64,000 bases of DNA from CAVSRC01 sp963781775. GTDB lineage: Bacteria > Pseudomonadota > Alphaproteobacteria > Rhizobiales > Kaistiaceae. Positions 32,858 through 41,439 of this stretch are shown here, piece after piece; position 1 is the first letter of the stretch; every line of letters starts with the position of its first letter. The stretch is taken from positions 1 to 64,000 of the forward strand of contig CAWAHE010000026.1 in NCBI GenBank assembly GCA_963781775.1, in the 5' to 3' direction. The notes below the pieces were generated by a model. That model ran no database searches. It was given only the letters and a program-made list of their open reading frames with translations, and was not told the DNA's origin. Both the position numbers and the translations under genes were made by a program.

Positions 32858-34849
32858 TCAGCCCTTGGCGTCGGCGCGCGCCTTGGCTTTCGCCTTGGCC
32901 TTGGCGGCGGCGCGGCGCGACTTGACGGTCGATTTCGCCGGCTTCGTCGGTTCGGCTTTGCCGCTGTTCTCGCTTGGCGCGACGGAATCATTCGCCGCCT
33001 TGGGCGCGATCGCCGCGACCTTCGCCGGTGGCGGCGCCGGCTTCTTCTTTTTGAACGTGTCGAGGATGTTGCCGAGCAGGTTCACGTCCACGCCCTGCCG
33101 CTTCATGATCACATATTGCTGGGTCACCGACAGCGTGTTGTTCCACGCCCAGTAGATCACCAGCCCGGCCGGGAACGACGCCAGCATGAAGGTGAACAGC
33201 ACCGGCATCCACGTGAAGATCATTGCCTGCGTCGGGTCCGGCGGCGTCGGGTTGAGCTTCATCTGGACGAACATCGTAATGCCCATGATCACCGGCCACA
33301 GGCCGATCGCCAGGAAGTGGCCGATAACGGGCACGGACATCGGATCGTAGGGCAGCAGTCCGAACAGGTTGAACACGTGCGTCGGGTCCGGCGCCGAGAG
33401 GTCCTGGATCCAGCCGAAGAACGGCGCGTGCCGCATCTCGATGGTGACGAACAGCACCTTGTAGAGCGAGAAGAAGACCGGGATCTGGATCGCTACCGGC
33501 CAGCAGCCGGCCAGCGGATTGATCTTCTCCTTCTTGTAGAGCTCCATCAGCGCCTGTTGCTGCTTGACCTTGTCGTCCTTGTACTGCTCGCGCAGCGCGG
33601 TCATCTGCGGCTGCATCTTCTTCATGGCGCTCATCGACTTGTACGACTTGTTGGCGAGCGGGAAGAAGAAGGCTTTGACGATGACCGTGACCAGCAGGAT
33701 GGCGACGCCGAAATTGCCGAAGACGTGGAACAGCCAGTCGATCAGGAAGAACATCGGTTTGGTGATGAAGAAGAACCATCCCCAGTCGATCAAGAGGTCG
33801 AATTTCTGGATGCCGAGGTTGTCGCGATAGGCGGAGAGAAGGTTGACGACCTTCGCCCCGGCGAACAGCCGGCTGGTCTCGGTGGCAGTGGCGCCCGGCG
33901 CCACGCTCTTGGCAGCGCCGGCAAAGTCCGTCTGATAGAGCGGCGTCGGCTGGTCGGAATAGACGTAGCGGCCGGTGTAGGTTTCCGCCTGATCGGGCAC
34001 CAGCGCCGCCGCAAAGTACTTGTCGGTGATGCCGAGCCAGCCGCCGGTGACGTCCTTCCACGTCACCTCGTGGCTCTTCTCCATGTCCTTGTATTTGTAT
34101 TCCTGCAGCCCGTCGCCGCCGAGCACGCCGATCAGGCCCTCGTGCAGGATCCAGTAGCCGGCCACCTTTGGCGTGCCGACGCGTGTGATCCGTCCGAAGG
34201 GCGCGACGGCCACCGACGTCGTGCCGTTGTTGGTGACATCGTCGGTCACCGTGATCATGTACTTGTCGTCGATGGAGATTTTGCGTGTGAACGTCAGCCC
34301 GGCGCCGTTGTCATAGGTCAGCGTCACCGGCGTGGCGGTGGTCAGCTTGGCGTCGGCCGGCGCCGTCCATTTGGTCGTCGGGCCGGGCAGGGGGCCGGCC
34401 TCGGCCGGGCCGATCCAGCCGAATTCGGCGAAATAGGCATCCGGACCGCCGCTCGGCGACAGGAGCACGATCGTCGGGCTCGTCGGGTCGACCGTCTCGT
34501 GATAGTCGCGCAGCCGGACGTCGTCGACGCGCCCGCCGGTCAGGTTGATCGAGCCGGATACGACAGCGGTATCGATCGGCACGCGCTCGGATTGGGCCAG
34601 CGCCTCGTCGCGGGTCTCCGCCGTCGGCTGCACGCTTGCCGCGCCCGGCAGCGTTCCGGCCGCCTGGCCCGCGGCCGGCGTGGTGGTCGTCGTATTGGCC
34701 GGCGCCTGGTCCTGCGCCACCTGCTGGGCCGCTTCCTGCTGCTGGCGGGCCCTCTCGACCTCCGGCCCGGCGATGAAGAACTGCCAGCCGAACAGGACGA
34801 CCATCGACAGCACGATCGCCAGGATGAAATTGCGGTTGTTGTCAGTCAT
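32858..34849 (-). CDS. yidC: Membrane protein insertase YidC
   Basis: 663 aa, longer than in E. coli, with an N-terminal anchor (R-N-F-I-L-A-I-V-L-S-M-V-V-L), a Gln/Ala/Thr-rich linker, a large periplasmic domain and five C-terminal transmembrane helices. Family marks: F-F-F-P-L-A-N-K-S-Y-K-S-M, M-K-K-M-Q-P-Q, and W-P-V-A-I-Q-I-P-V-F. The tail after about residue 600 is rich in Lys/Ala (K-K-K-K-P-A and A-K-A-K-A-K-A-K), typical of species where YidC replaces ribosome contacts. Overlaps rnpA by 4 bases. Confidence 0.96.
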   Translation of the reverse strand: MTDNNRNFILAIVLSMVVLFGWQFFIAGPEVERARQQQEAAQQVAQDQAPANTTTTTPAAGQAAGTLPGAASVQPTAETRDEALAQSERVPIDTAVVSGSINLTGGRVDDVRLRDYHETVDPTSPTIVLLSPSGGPDAYFAEFGWIGPAEAGPLPGPTTKWTAPADAKLTTATPVTLTYDNGAGLTFTRKISIDDKYMITVTDDVTNNGTTSVAVAPFGRITRVGTPKVAGYWILHEGLIGVLGGDGLQEYKYKDMEKSHEVTWKDVTGGWLGITDKYFAAALVPDQAETYTGRYVYSDQPTPLYQTDFAGAAKSVAPGATATETSRLFAGAKVVNLLSAYRDNLGIQKFDLLIDWGWFFFITKPMFFLIDWLFHVFGNFGVAILLVTVIVKAFFFPLANKSYKSMSAMKKMQPQMTALREQYKDDKVKQQQALMELYKKEKINPLAGCWPVAIQIPVFFSLYKVLFVTIEMRHAPFFGWIQDLSAPDPTHVFNLFGLLPYDPMSVPVIGHFLAIGLWPVIMGITMFVQMKLNPTPPDPTQAMIFTWMPVLFTFMLASFPAGLVIYWAWNNTLSVTQQYVIMKRQGVDVNLLGNILDTFKKKKPAPPPAKVAAIAPKAANDSVAPSENSGKAEPTKPAKSTVKSRRAAAKAKAKAKARADAKG

Positions 34850-35205
34850 CGAGCGGACCTGTTGCGCGCTTCCGGTTCGCGCGAAATTGCGGCAAACCCG
34901 TTCTCTAGATCGGTGACCAGCCGCTGGAATTGAAGGGTCAACGCCGCCCGCCGGCCGACAAGCACATAGTCCGTGGCGGTTTCAAGGTGGTCGCCGGCCG
35001 CCGTTACCGCCGCCCGCAGCCGCCTCCGGATGCGATTGCGCACGACGGCATTGCCGATCTTGCGCGTGACCGTGAACCCGACCCGCGGTGGCCGGCTGGC
35101 ATCATTGCCGGGTATTTTCAACGCCTGCAGCACAAAACCGGGACGCGAAACCCGCCTGCCGCCGGCGACAGCCTTGAAGTCGGCGCGGCGTCTCAGGCGC
35201 TCCAT
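34846..35205 (-). CDS. rnpA: Ribonuclease P protein component
   Basis: 119 aa basic protein. M-E-R-L-R-R-R-A-D-F-K-A-V near the N-terminus and the R-N-R-I-R-R-R-L-R RNR motif in the middle are the RnpA signatures. It supports the catalytic RNA of RNase P in tRNA 5' maturation. It lies between rpmH and yidC, the normal order. Confidence 0.94.
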   Translation of the reverse strand: MERLRRRADFKAVAGGRRVSRPGFVLQALKIPGNDASRPPRVGFTVTRKIGNAVVRNRIRRRLRAAVTAAGDHLETATDYVLVGRRAALTLQFQRLVTDLENGFAAISREPEARNRSAR

Positions 35206-35228
35206 GTCAACAGGAGCCGCCTTTTGCC

Positions 35229-35363
35229 TCAGGCAGAGAGCCGCTTGCGCCCGCGGGCGCGGCGGGCGGCGATAACCTTGCGGCCGCCGGTGGTCGCCAT
35301 GCGCGAACGAAATCCGTGGCGCCGCTTGCGGACCAGCTTGCTCGGTTGATAGGTACGTTTCAT
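35229..35363 (-). CDS. rpmH: 50S ribosomal protein L34
   Basis: 44 aa from the ATG at 35363: M-K-R-T-Y-Q-P-S-K-L-V-R-K-R-R-H-G-F-R-S-R-M.. and ..R-A-R-G-R-K-R-L-S-A. This is the textbook L34 sequence. It is the first gene of the rpmH-rnpA-yidC-engB-argB run. A GGAGAAGACGAG upstream supplies the RBS. Confidence 0.97.
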   Translation of the reverse strand: MKRTYQPSKLVRKRRHGFRSRMATTGGRKVIAARRARGRKRLSA

Positions 35364-35523
35364 CTCGTCTTCTCCGCGCGGGCCGGCCGCGCCGGGCTTA
35401 TAAGGAGCGGGCTGAATCGAGTCAAACGCCCGCCTCCGGCCGCGGCGGGCTCTCTCGTGCGGTGGCTTTTAGCGGAAAGTGGCTATCATTGCCACCGTTT
35501 CGGCGGCTGGATTCTCAAGGCAA

Positions 35524-36972
35524 ATGGCGGAGACTCTGAAACCCGACATATGTGTGATCGGTGGCGGCGCCGGTGGCGTCGCCGCGGCCCTGGCGGCGGT
35601 GGCCGAGGGTGTGCCGGTCGTCCTGGTCGAAAAGGGGCCGCTTGGCGGTTCCGACCTGGCCACTGGCTCGATTCCGTCGAAATCGCTGCTCGCGGCCGGC
35701 GAGGTTGCCGAGACGCTTCGCCGCGGGCCCGGCGTTGGCGTTACCGGCGCCCCGGTGCAGGTCAATCTCGGCAAGGTCGGCGAACACCTCACCGCGGTGG
35801 GCGGGGCAATTGCCGCGAATGTGTCTGCCGAGCGGCTGACCGCGCTCGGCGTGAAGGTCGTGCAGGCGGCAGCCCGTTTCACCGCGCGCGACACGGTGGA
35901 GGCCGGCGAGGTCACCATCCGCGCCCGGCGCTTCATCCTCGCCGTCGGCTCGCTGCCGGTCGTTCCGGACATCCCGGGCCTCGACGGCGTCGATTACCTG
36001 GCCCGCGAAACCGCTTTCGACTTTGGCCGCAAGCCGGCGCACCTGATCGTGCTCGGCGCCGGCCGCGAGGGCATGGAACTGGCGCAGGCCTACAACCGGC
36101 TGGGCGTCGATGCGACCGTGCTCGATCGCGGCCCCGCCTTGCCCGACGATGATCCCGAACTCGCCGCTATCGTCGTCGATCGCCTGCGCGCCGAAGGTGT
36201 GCGTGTGCGCACCGGCGTCGACATCGTCTCGTTCGGCCGCCGTCGCGGTGGCATACGCTTCACCGTCGGCGACCCGGCCGGCGGCGAGGCCGCGATCGAT
36301 GGCTCGCACCTGCTCGTCGTCGCCGAGCGCAAGCCGAACGTCGCCGACCTCAACCTCGGCGTCGCCAACATCCGCCACGACGCCTCCGGCATCGTCGTCG
36401 ACCGCACGCTGCGCACCGGCAATCGTCGCGTCTACGCCATCGGCGATGTCGTCGCCGGTCAGACCCACGCCGCGCGTGCCCACTATCAGGCGGGGCAGGT
36501 GGTACGTTCGATCCTCTTCCGTCTGCCCTTCCGCGACGATCCGGTCGCGCCGCCCTTGGTGACGTTCACCGATCCGGCGCTTGCCTGCGTTGGTCTCGGC
36601 GAGGCCGACGCCCGCCGTCGTTACGGCGCCGGCGTGCGCGTGTTGCGCTTCCCCTTCGTCGAGAATGACCGCGCCCAGATCGAGCGTCTGCCCGCCGGCA
36701 TGATCAAGGCGGTCGTCGCGCCCGGCGGACGGATTCTCGGTGCCGCCATAGTTGGTCACGATGCTGGCGAAATGATCGCGCTCTGGTCGCTCGCCCTCGC
36801 CAATCGCCTGTCGATCGGCGCCATGGCGAGTTTCCCGGCGCCCTATCCGACGCGCGCCGAGATTTCGCGGCGCGTGGCGGCCGGGTTCGGCGAGCGTGCC
36901 GGGGGCGGCGGCCCCGGTTTGACGGCCGGCTGGCGCCGGCGCATCATCGAATTCCTCAGGAAATTCGGCTGA
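35524..36972 (+). CDS. Pyridine nucleotide-disulfide oxidoreductase family flavoprotein lacking the redox cysteines
   Basis: 482 aa from the ATG at 35524. The FAD dinucleotide motif G-G-G-A-G-G (13-18), the NAD motif G-A-G-R-E-G-M-E-L-A-Q and the C-terminal dimer domain (V-T-F-T-D-P-A-L-A-C-V-G-L) mark the lipoamide dehydrogenase/mercuric reductase class. The redox-active C-x4-C has become G-G-S-D-L-A-T-G-S-I-P-S-K (Asp44, Ser49), and the C-terminal His-Pro of H-P-T-x-x-E is replaced by P-Y-P-T-R-A-E. So it cannot cycle a disulfide; it may act as an NAD(P)H oxidase or quinone reductase. A sensor kinase starts 4 bases downstream. Confidence 0.85.
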   Translation: MAETLKPDICVIGGGAGGVAAALAAVAEGVPVVLVEKGPLGGSDLATGSIPSKSLLAAGEVAETLRRGPGVGVTGAPVQVNLGKVGEHLTAVGGAIAANVSAERLTALGVKVVQAAARFTARDTVEAGEVTIRARRFILAVGSLPVVPDIPGLDGVDYLARETAFDFGRKPAHLIVLGAGREGMELAQAYNRLGVDATVLDRGPALPDDDPELAAIVVDRLRAEGVRVRTGVDIVSFGRRRGGIRFTVGDPAGGEAAIDGSHLLVVAERKPNVADLNLGVANIRHDASGIVVDRTLRTGNRRVYAIGDVVAGQTHAARAHYQAGQVVRSILFRLPFRDDPVAPPLVTFTDPALACVGLGEADARRRYGAGVRVLRFPFVENDRAQIERLPAGMIKAVVAPGGRILGAAIVGHDAGEMIALWSLALANRLSIGAMASFPAPYPTRAEISRRVAAGFGERAGGGGPGLTAGWRRRIIEFLRKFG

Positions 36973-36976
36973 CCAG

Positions 36977-38458
36977 ATGCACGACCGAACCGGCAACGGC
37001 GAGGACGGGAAGGCGAAAGTGGTGGCCGCGACGCCGGCCCCCGCCCGGCGTGGCTTCAGCCTGTCGTGGAAGCTGCTGACGCTCACCGTCCTCTACGTCA
37101 TGCTGAGCGAGGTTCTGATCTACGTTCCCTCGATCGCCAATTTCCGCGTCAACTGGCTGGCCGACCGCATGACCATGGCCGACGCCGCCAGCCTCGTGCT
37201 CGCCGAGTCGGTCGCCTCCGACGTGCCGGAGGCCATCCAGCGCGACCTCCTGTCGGCGGTCGGCGCCACGGCCATCGCCATCCGCAACGGCGCCACCAGC
37301 CGCCTCATCGCCACCGTCGACATGCCGCCCAAGGTCGATCGCACGGCGGACCTGCGCATGATGGAGCCGGTCGCCGACATCGTAGATGCGTTCGCTACGC
37401 TGTTCGCGCAGGAGCCGCGCACGCTGCGCGTCATCGGCAATTCGCGCTCCGGCGCGGTGCTTGAGGTGCTGCTCAGCGACCGGCCGCTACGCTCCGCCAT
37501 GTTCGACTATTCGGTCAACATCATCTGGCTCGCCGCGCTGATCTCGATCATCACCGCGGGCCTGCTCTATCTGACCATCAACCGCCTGCTCGTCCGCCCG
37601 ATGCGGCGACTGACGGAAAACATCGTCGGCTTCTCCGAGGCGCCGGAAGATACCGCGCGCATCATCCAGCCGAGCGGGCGCGCTGACGAGATCGGCGTCG
37701 CCGAGGAGCACCTTGCCTCGATGGAACGCGACCTTCAGGGGACGCTGCGCGAGCAGCGCCATCTCGCCGATCTCGGTCTCGCCGTCTCCAAGATCAATCA
37801 CGACCTCCGCAACATGCTGGCCTCGGCGCAACTTTTTTCCGATCGCCTCGGCAGCCTGCCCGACCCCAACGTCCAGCGTTTCGCGCCAAAGCTGATCGGC
37901 GCCCTCGATCGCGCCATATCCTATTGCCAGTCGACCCTGACCTACGGGCGCGCCCGCGAGGCGGCGCCGTCGCGTCGGCTGGTCGCGCTCGATCGCCTCG
38001 TTGACGATGTCGCCGATGTGCTCGGGCTCGTCGGCCACGCCATGATCACCTGGGAGAACCGGGTGCCGCCGGGGCTCGAGGTCGATGCCGATCCGGAGCA
38101 GCTCTTCCGCGTCCTCGTCAATCTGTGCCGCAACGCGATCCAGGCGCTGGAGAGCAGCAGCGGACCGGCGGTGGTGTGCCGCCTGACGGTGTCGGCGGCG
38201 CGCGAGGGCGCGTCGGTGTCGATCAAGGTTCACGACACCGGCCCCGGCATTCCGGAGCCGGCACGGGCGCATCTCTTCCGCGCCTTCCAGGGCACCGTGC
38301 GACCGGGCGGCACCGGCCTTGGGCTAGCGATCGCCGCCGAACTTGTGCGCGCTCATGGCGGCTCGATCATGCTCGCCGATTCGGCCAGCCCGGGCGCCAC
38401 GTTTGTGATTGTCATTCCCGACCGACCGCGCACCAACGGACGCAACGGGTCGGTCTGA
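36977..38458 (+). CDS. Sensor histidine kinase
   Basis: 493 aa. Transmembrane helices at about 32-50 and 183-203 flank a periplasmic sensor of about 130 residues. A HAMP linker follows (V-R-P-M-R-R-L-T-E-N-I). The H-box is S-K-I-N-H-D-L-R-N-M with His275, and the ATPase region carries N-L-C-R-N-A-I-Q-A-L, D-T-G-P-G-I-P and G-G-T-G-L-G-L-A-I-A. No response regulator is adjacent. The H-box form H-D-L-R-N is a variant of the usual H-E-L-R-T. It is probably in one operon with the flavoprotein; whether it senses redox state is an inference. Confidence 0.9.
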   Translation: MHDRTGNGEDGKAKVVAATPAPARRGFSLSWKLLTLTVLYVMLSEVLIYVPSIANFRVNWLADRMTMADAASLVLAESVASDVPEAIQRDLLSAVGATAIAIRNGATSRLIATVDMPPKVDRTADLRMMEPVADIVDAFATLFAQEPRTLRVIGNSRSGAVLEVLLSDRPLRSAMFDYSVNIIWLAALISIITAGLLYLTINRLLVRPMRRLTENIVGFSEAPEDTARIIQPSGRADEIGVAEEHLASMERDLQGTLREQRHLADLGLAVSKINHDLRNMLASAQLFSDRLGSLPDPNVQRFAPKLIGALDRAISYCQSTLTYGRAREAAPSRRLVALDRLVDDVADVLGLVGHAMITWENRVPPGLEVDADPEQLFRVLVNLCRNAIQALESSSGPAVVCRLTVSAAREGASVSIKVHDTGPGIPEPARAHLFRAFQGTVRPGGTGLGLAIAAELVRAHGGSIMLADSASPGATFVIVIPDRPRTNGRNGSV

Positions 38459-38610
38459 GGCTCGGTGTGCCCGACGCCGGAGGCGCGCCCGGCGCCCGGC
38501 GATATGGATTTCCGCCTGCCGCCCGACCGGCAAGGCTTGCAATCCCGCGGTCCATTCAGTAGCTAGTGGCCGCCGTCCGCCGCTCCTTTCCCGCGGCCCA
38601 GATCGGCCAG

Positions 38611-38687
38611 GCGCCCGTAGCTCAGCTGGATAGAGCACCAGACTACGAATCTGGGGGTCAGGAGTTCGAATCTCTTCGGGCGCGCCA
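38611..38687 (+). tRNA. tRNA-Arg (anticodon ACG)
   Basis: Acceptor arm GCGCCCG (38611-38617) pairs with CGGGCGC (38677-38683), followed by G and an encoded CCA (38685-38687). D-arm GCTCAGCTGGATAGAGC and T-loop GTTCGAATC are standard. The anticodon stem CCAGA/TCTGG encloses CTACGAA, giving anticodon ACG, which is read as ICG for CGN arginine codons. Confidence 0.96.
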
Positions 38688-39006
38688 ATTTTTCCCATCC
38701 ATGAATGGCAAGATCAGTGTGTGCCGGGCGCGCCGGCAGGACGACAGGTGCCGCCGTGCAGGTCTTGGCGCGGCTGGTGGTAATACTCGATGATGTTCCG
38801 CTCGTCCGCGGCGGAAGTTGCCACTGAGCTGAGAGCGCTCGAGAAGGCCTGACCGGCGCCTCCCGTCGCTCACGCGTCACACATGCTTCCCGCAACACCG
38901 ACACCCCTCTGACCCCGTCGAAAGCCTCCCCGATTGACTCAACCCTCTTGCTCGGGTTTTATCCAAAACGTTTTGGAAGGCGGCTTTTCGGGAGGAACGC
39001 AAAAGC
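38688..39006. other. Intergenic region containing the LacI operator
   Basis: No gene is supported between the tRNA and the LacI regulator. Bases 38700-38930 hold no hairpin or ribosome-binding site of note. The final 50 bases contain the palindrome described separately and the RBS GGAGGAAC in front of the regulator. Confidence 0.5.
38963..38976. promoter_or_regulatory. LacI-family operator
   Basis: CCAAAACGTTTTGG is a perfect 14-base palindrome with the central CG typical of LacI/GalR operators. It lies 30 bases upstream of a LacI-family gene that begins a sugar-ABC operon. Autoregulation and control of the operon are the natural inference. Confidence 0.82.
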
Positions 39007-40044
39007 ATGGCCACCCGGCGCCAAACGCGTCTGAGGGAACTGGCGGGCGAACTTGGCGTGTCGATCACGACCGTTTCGCGCGCTCTGGCCGGCTACTCCG
39101 ATGTGAGCGAGGCGACGCGTGCGCGGGTCGCCGAAGCGGCGCGGTCGCGGGGCTATGTGCCCAGCCGTGTCGGCCGGATGCTCGTCTCGGGCCGGACCGA
39201 TTTCATCGGGATGGTGCTGCCGGTTCGCGACGGCAACATGATGGACGCCTTCCTCGGCGAGTTCATCGCCGGGTTGAGCGAGACGTTCGTGGCCCACGGG
39301 CGCGACCTCTTCATCGCCACGGCCACCGCCGGCCAGTCAGAGGTCGACGTCCTTCGCCACATCGTTGCCGGCGACCGTGCCGACGCGGTCATCCTGAACC
39401 GCACCCGCATCGACGACGATCGCGTTCGCTATCTCACGGCGCACGGCTTCCCGTTCGTTGCCCACGGCCGCGTCCTCACCGACATGCCGGCGCATCCGTC
39501 CTTCGATACCGACGGCATCGGCGCCTTCGCCGAGGCGGCGCGCAGGCTGACGGCGCTCGGTCATCGCCGCTTCGGCCTGATCACCATCGACGAGCCGTAT
39601 GCCTTCGCGCACCTGCGGCGTCGCGGTCTTGAGCAGGGCCTGGCCGAGGCTGGGCTGACGCTTCCCCGCGATCTTGTCGAATCGGTGCCGATGTCGGATC
39701 GGCCGGCGGCGCTCGCCGCCGCGGCGCGCATGCTTGCCCGCGACGACCGGCCGACCGCGATACTCGGCATCACCGACGCGCAGGCTCTGGCGGTGCTTGA
39801 GATCGCCGCGCAGCAGTCGATCCCGGTGCCTGACGAACTTTCGGTCATCGGTTTCGATAATGTGCCGATCGCGGCTTACGCCAGCCCGGCCCTGTCGACC
39901 TTCGACCAGCACACGCGCGAAAGCGCCGGCATCGTCGGCGACATGATCATCGATCTTCTCGAGAAGGGTCCGGCGGCCGTGCAGTCGCGCCTCATCACAC
40001 CGGATTTCGTGGCGCGCGGCAGTCACGGCCCCGCCCCGGGCTGA
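39007..40044 (+). CDS. LacI family transcriptional regulator
   Basis: 345 aa. N-terminal HTH: R-L-R-E-L-A-G-E-L-G-V-S-I-T-T-V-S-R-A-L-A-G-Y (about 8-30). The remainder is a periplasmic-binding-protein-like sensor domain (G-M-V-L-P-V-R-D-G, F-G-L-I-T-I-D-E-P, S-V-I-G-F-D-N-V-P-I-A-A-Y). It opens the sugar transport operon and probably represses it through the palindrome just upstream. The inducer is presumably the sugar bound by the ABC transporter. Confidence 0.93.
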   Translation: MATRRQTRLRELAGELGVSITTVSRALAGYSDVSEATRARVAEAARSRGYVPSRVGRMLVSGRTDFIGMVLPVRDGNMMDAFLGEFIAGLSETFVAHGRDLFIATATAGQSEVDVLRHIVAGDRADAVILNRTRIDDDRVRYLTAHGFPFVAHGRVLTDMPAHPSFDTDGIGAFAEAARRLTALGHRRFGLITIDEPYAFAHLRRRGLEQGLAEAGLTLPRDLVESVPMSDRPAALAAAARMLARDDRPTAILGITDAQALAVLEIAAQQSIPVPDELSVIGFDNVPIAAYASPALSTFDQHTRESAGIVGDMIIDLLEKGPAAVQSRLITPDFVARGSHGPAPG

Positions 40045-40086
40045 CAACAAGACGAAGAACCAACGCGAGTAACAAGGGAGGAAGCA

Positions 40087-41370
40087 ATGAACAGCAAGCG
40101 ACTATTGAAACTGGCAGGCGCCGCAATTCTCGTCGCCACCGCCTCGGCGACGGCGGCTTCTGCCGCGCCGGTTCTGTTCTGGTCGGACCAGGGTACGCCG
40201 GTCGAGGAACAGCAGCGCATTCGCGACAACGTGCTGTCCGGCTTCAGCGGCGAGGTCGATTTCCAGCCGCAGGATCCGGGTCCGTTCGTCACCCGCATTC
40301 AGGCCGAGGCGCAAGCCGGCAAGGGCGAGATCGGCGTGATCGGCGGCCTGCACGGCGATTTCGCCGGCTTCCCGGATGTCGTTGCCGATGTGTCCGATCT
40401 GGCCAAGTCGCTGATGAGCGTCGGCGTCAACGAGACCTATCTCGGTCTCGGCAAGCTCGGCACGAGCGAGCAGAAGTACATTCCGTGGATGCAGGCGACC
40501 TACATCATGGCCGCCAACAAGAAGGCGCTGGAATACCTGCCCCAGGGCGCCGACATCAACGCGCTCACCTATGACCAGCTGATCGCGTGGGCGAAGACGA
40601 TGGCCGAGAAGACCGGCTCGCCGAAGTTCGGCATCCCCGCCGGTCCGAAGGGGCTGATCCACCGCTTCTTCCAGGGCTACGCCTATCCGTCGTTCACCTC
40701 TTCCGAGGTAACCAAGTTCCGTTCGCCGGAGGCGGTCGCCATGTGGGAGAAGATCAAGGAGCTGTGGAAGTACACCAGCCCGGCCTCGACCAGCTACAGC
40801 TTCATGCAGGAGCAGTTGCTGAGCGAGGAAGTCTGGGTGGCGTGGGACCACACGGCGCGCCTCGCCGATGCGTTCAACCAGAAGCCGGATGATTTCGTCG
40901 CCTTCCCGGCGCCTGCCGGCCCTGCCGGTCGCGGCTTCATGCCGGTCGTCGCCGGTCTCGGTATTCCGAAGACGGCGCCGGACATGGACACCGCCAAGAA
41001 GCTCATCACCTACATGCTGCAGCCCGATACTCAAATCGCCATGCTGAAGGCGAACGGCTTCTTCCCGGTGGTCAAGGCGGACCTTCCCGCCGACATGCCG
41101 GCCTCGGTGCGTGCCGAAGGCGCGGCGGTCGCGGCCCAGTCCGGCTCCAAGGACGCCAATCCCGGTCTGCTTCCGATCGGCCTCGGCGCCAACGGCGGCA
41201 AGTTCAACAAGGTCTACGTGGACGCGTTCCAGCAGATTGTCCTGAACAACGCCGACATCAAGACCGTGCTCGACCAGCAGGCCGAAATCCTCGCCGGCAT
41301 CATGAAGGAGTCGAATGCACCGTGCTGGGCCCCGGACGCCAAGTCCGACGGCCCGTGCCCGGTTAACTAG
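40087..41370 (+). CDS. Carbohydrate ABC transporter substrate-binding protein
   Basis: 427 aa with a signal peptide (about 1-27, ending S-A-T-A-A-S-A-A), preceded by AAGGGAGGAAGC. It has the cluster B carbohydrate-binding architecture: V-L-F-W-S-D-Q-G after the signal, W-M-Q-A-T-Y-I-M-A-A-N-K-K-A-L, and W-E-K-I-K-E-L-W-K-Y. It delivers sugar to the two permeases downstream. The C-terminus has two Cys (A-P-C-W-A-P-D, G-P-C-P-V-N), an unusual addition that could form a disulfide. The sugar is unknown. Confidence 0.9.
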   Translation: MNSKRLLKLAGAAILVATASATAASAAPVLFWSDQGTPVEEQQRIRDNVLSGFSGEVDFQPQDPGPFVTRIQAEAQAGKGEIGVIGGLHGDFAGFPDVVADVSDLAKSLMSVGVNETYLGLGKLGTSEQKYIPWMQATYIMAANKKALEYLPQGADINALTYDQLIAWAKTMAEKTGSPKFGIPAGPKGLIHRFFQGYAYPSFTSSEVTKFRSPEAVAMWEKIKELWKYTSPASTSYSFMQEQLLSEEVWVAWDHTARLADAFNQKPDDFVAFPAPAGPAGRGFMPVVAGLGIPKTAPDMDTAKKLITYMLQPDTQIAMLKANGFFPVVKADLPADMPASVRAEGAAVAAQSGSKDANPGLLPIGLGANGGKFNKVYVDAFQQIVLNNADIKTVLDQQAEILAGIMKESNAPCWAPDAKSDGPCPVN

Positions 41371-41383
41371 GGCTTCCTCCCGG

Positions 41384-41419
41384 CCGCCGGCGGCGCTCTC
41401 TCGGGGGCGTCGCCGGCGG
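41384..41419 (+). terminator. Hairpin between binding protein and permease
   Basis: CCGCCGGCG (41384-41392) pairs with CGCCGGCGG (41411-41419). Such hairpins behind ABC binding-protein genes usually stabilise the upstream mRNA and reduce permease expression. Loop 18 bases, no T run. Confidence 0.5.
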
Positions 41420-41439
41420 ATAACCCCGCGAGCCCGGCG

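Noticed and set aside
32546..34933. Long plus-strand frame across engB and yidC
   Set aside because: Antisense shadow of two conserved genes; sequence is Arg/His/Asp-rich with no motif.
38700..38930. tRNA-Arg as an integration site for the downstream sugar operon
   Set aside because: No integrase and no repeated copy of the tRNA 3' end were seen downstream, so an island cannot be supported.
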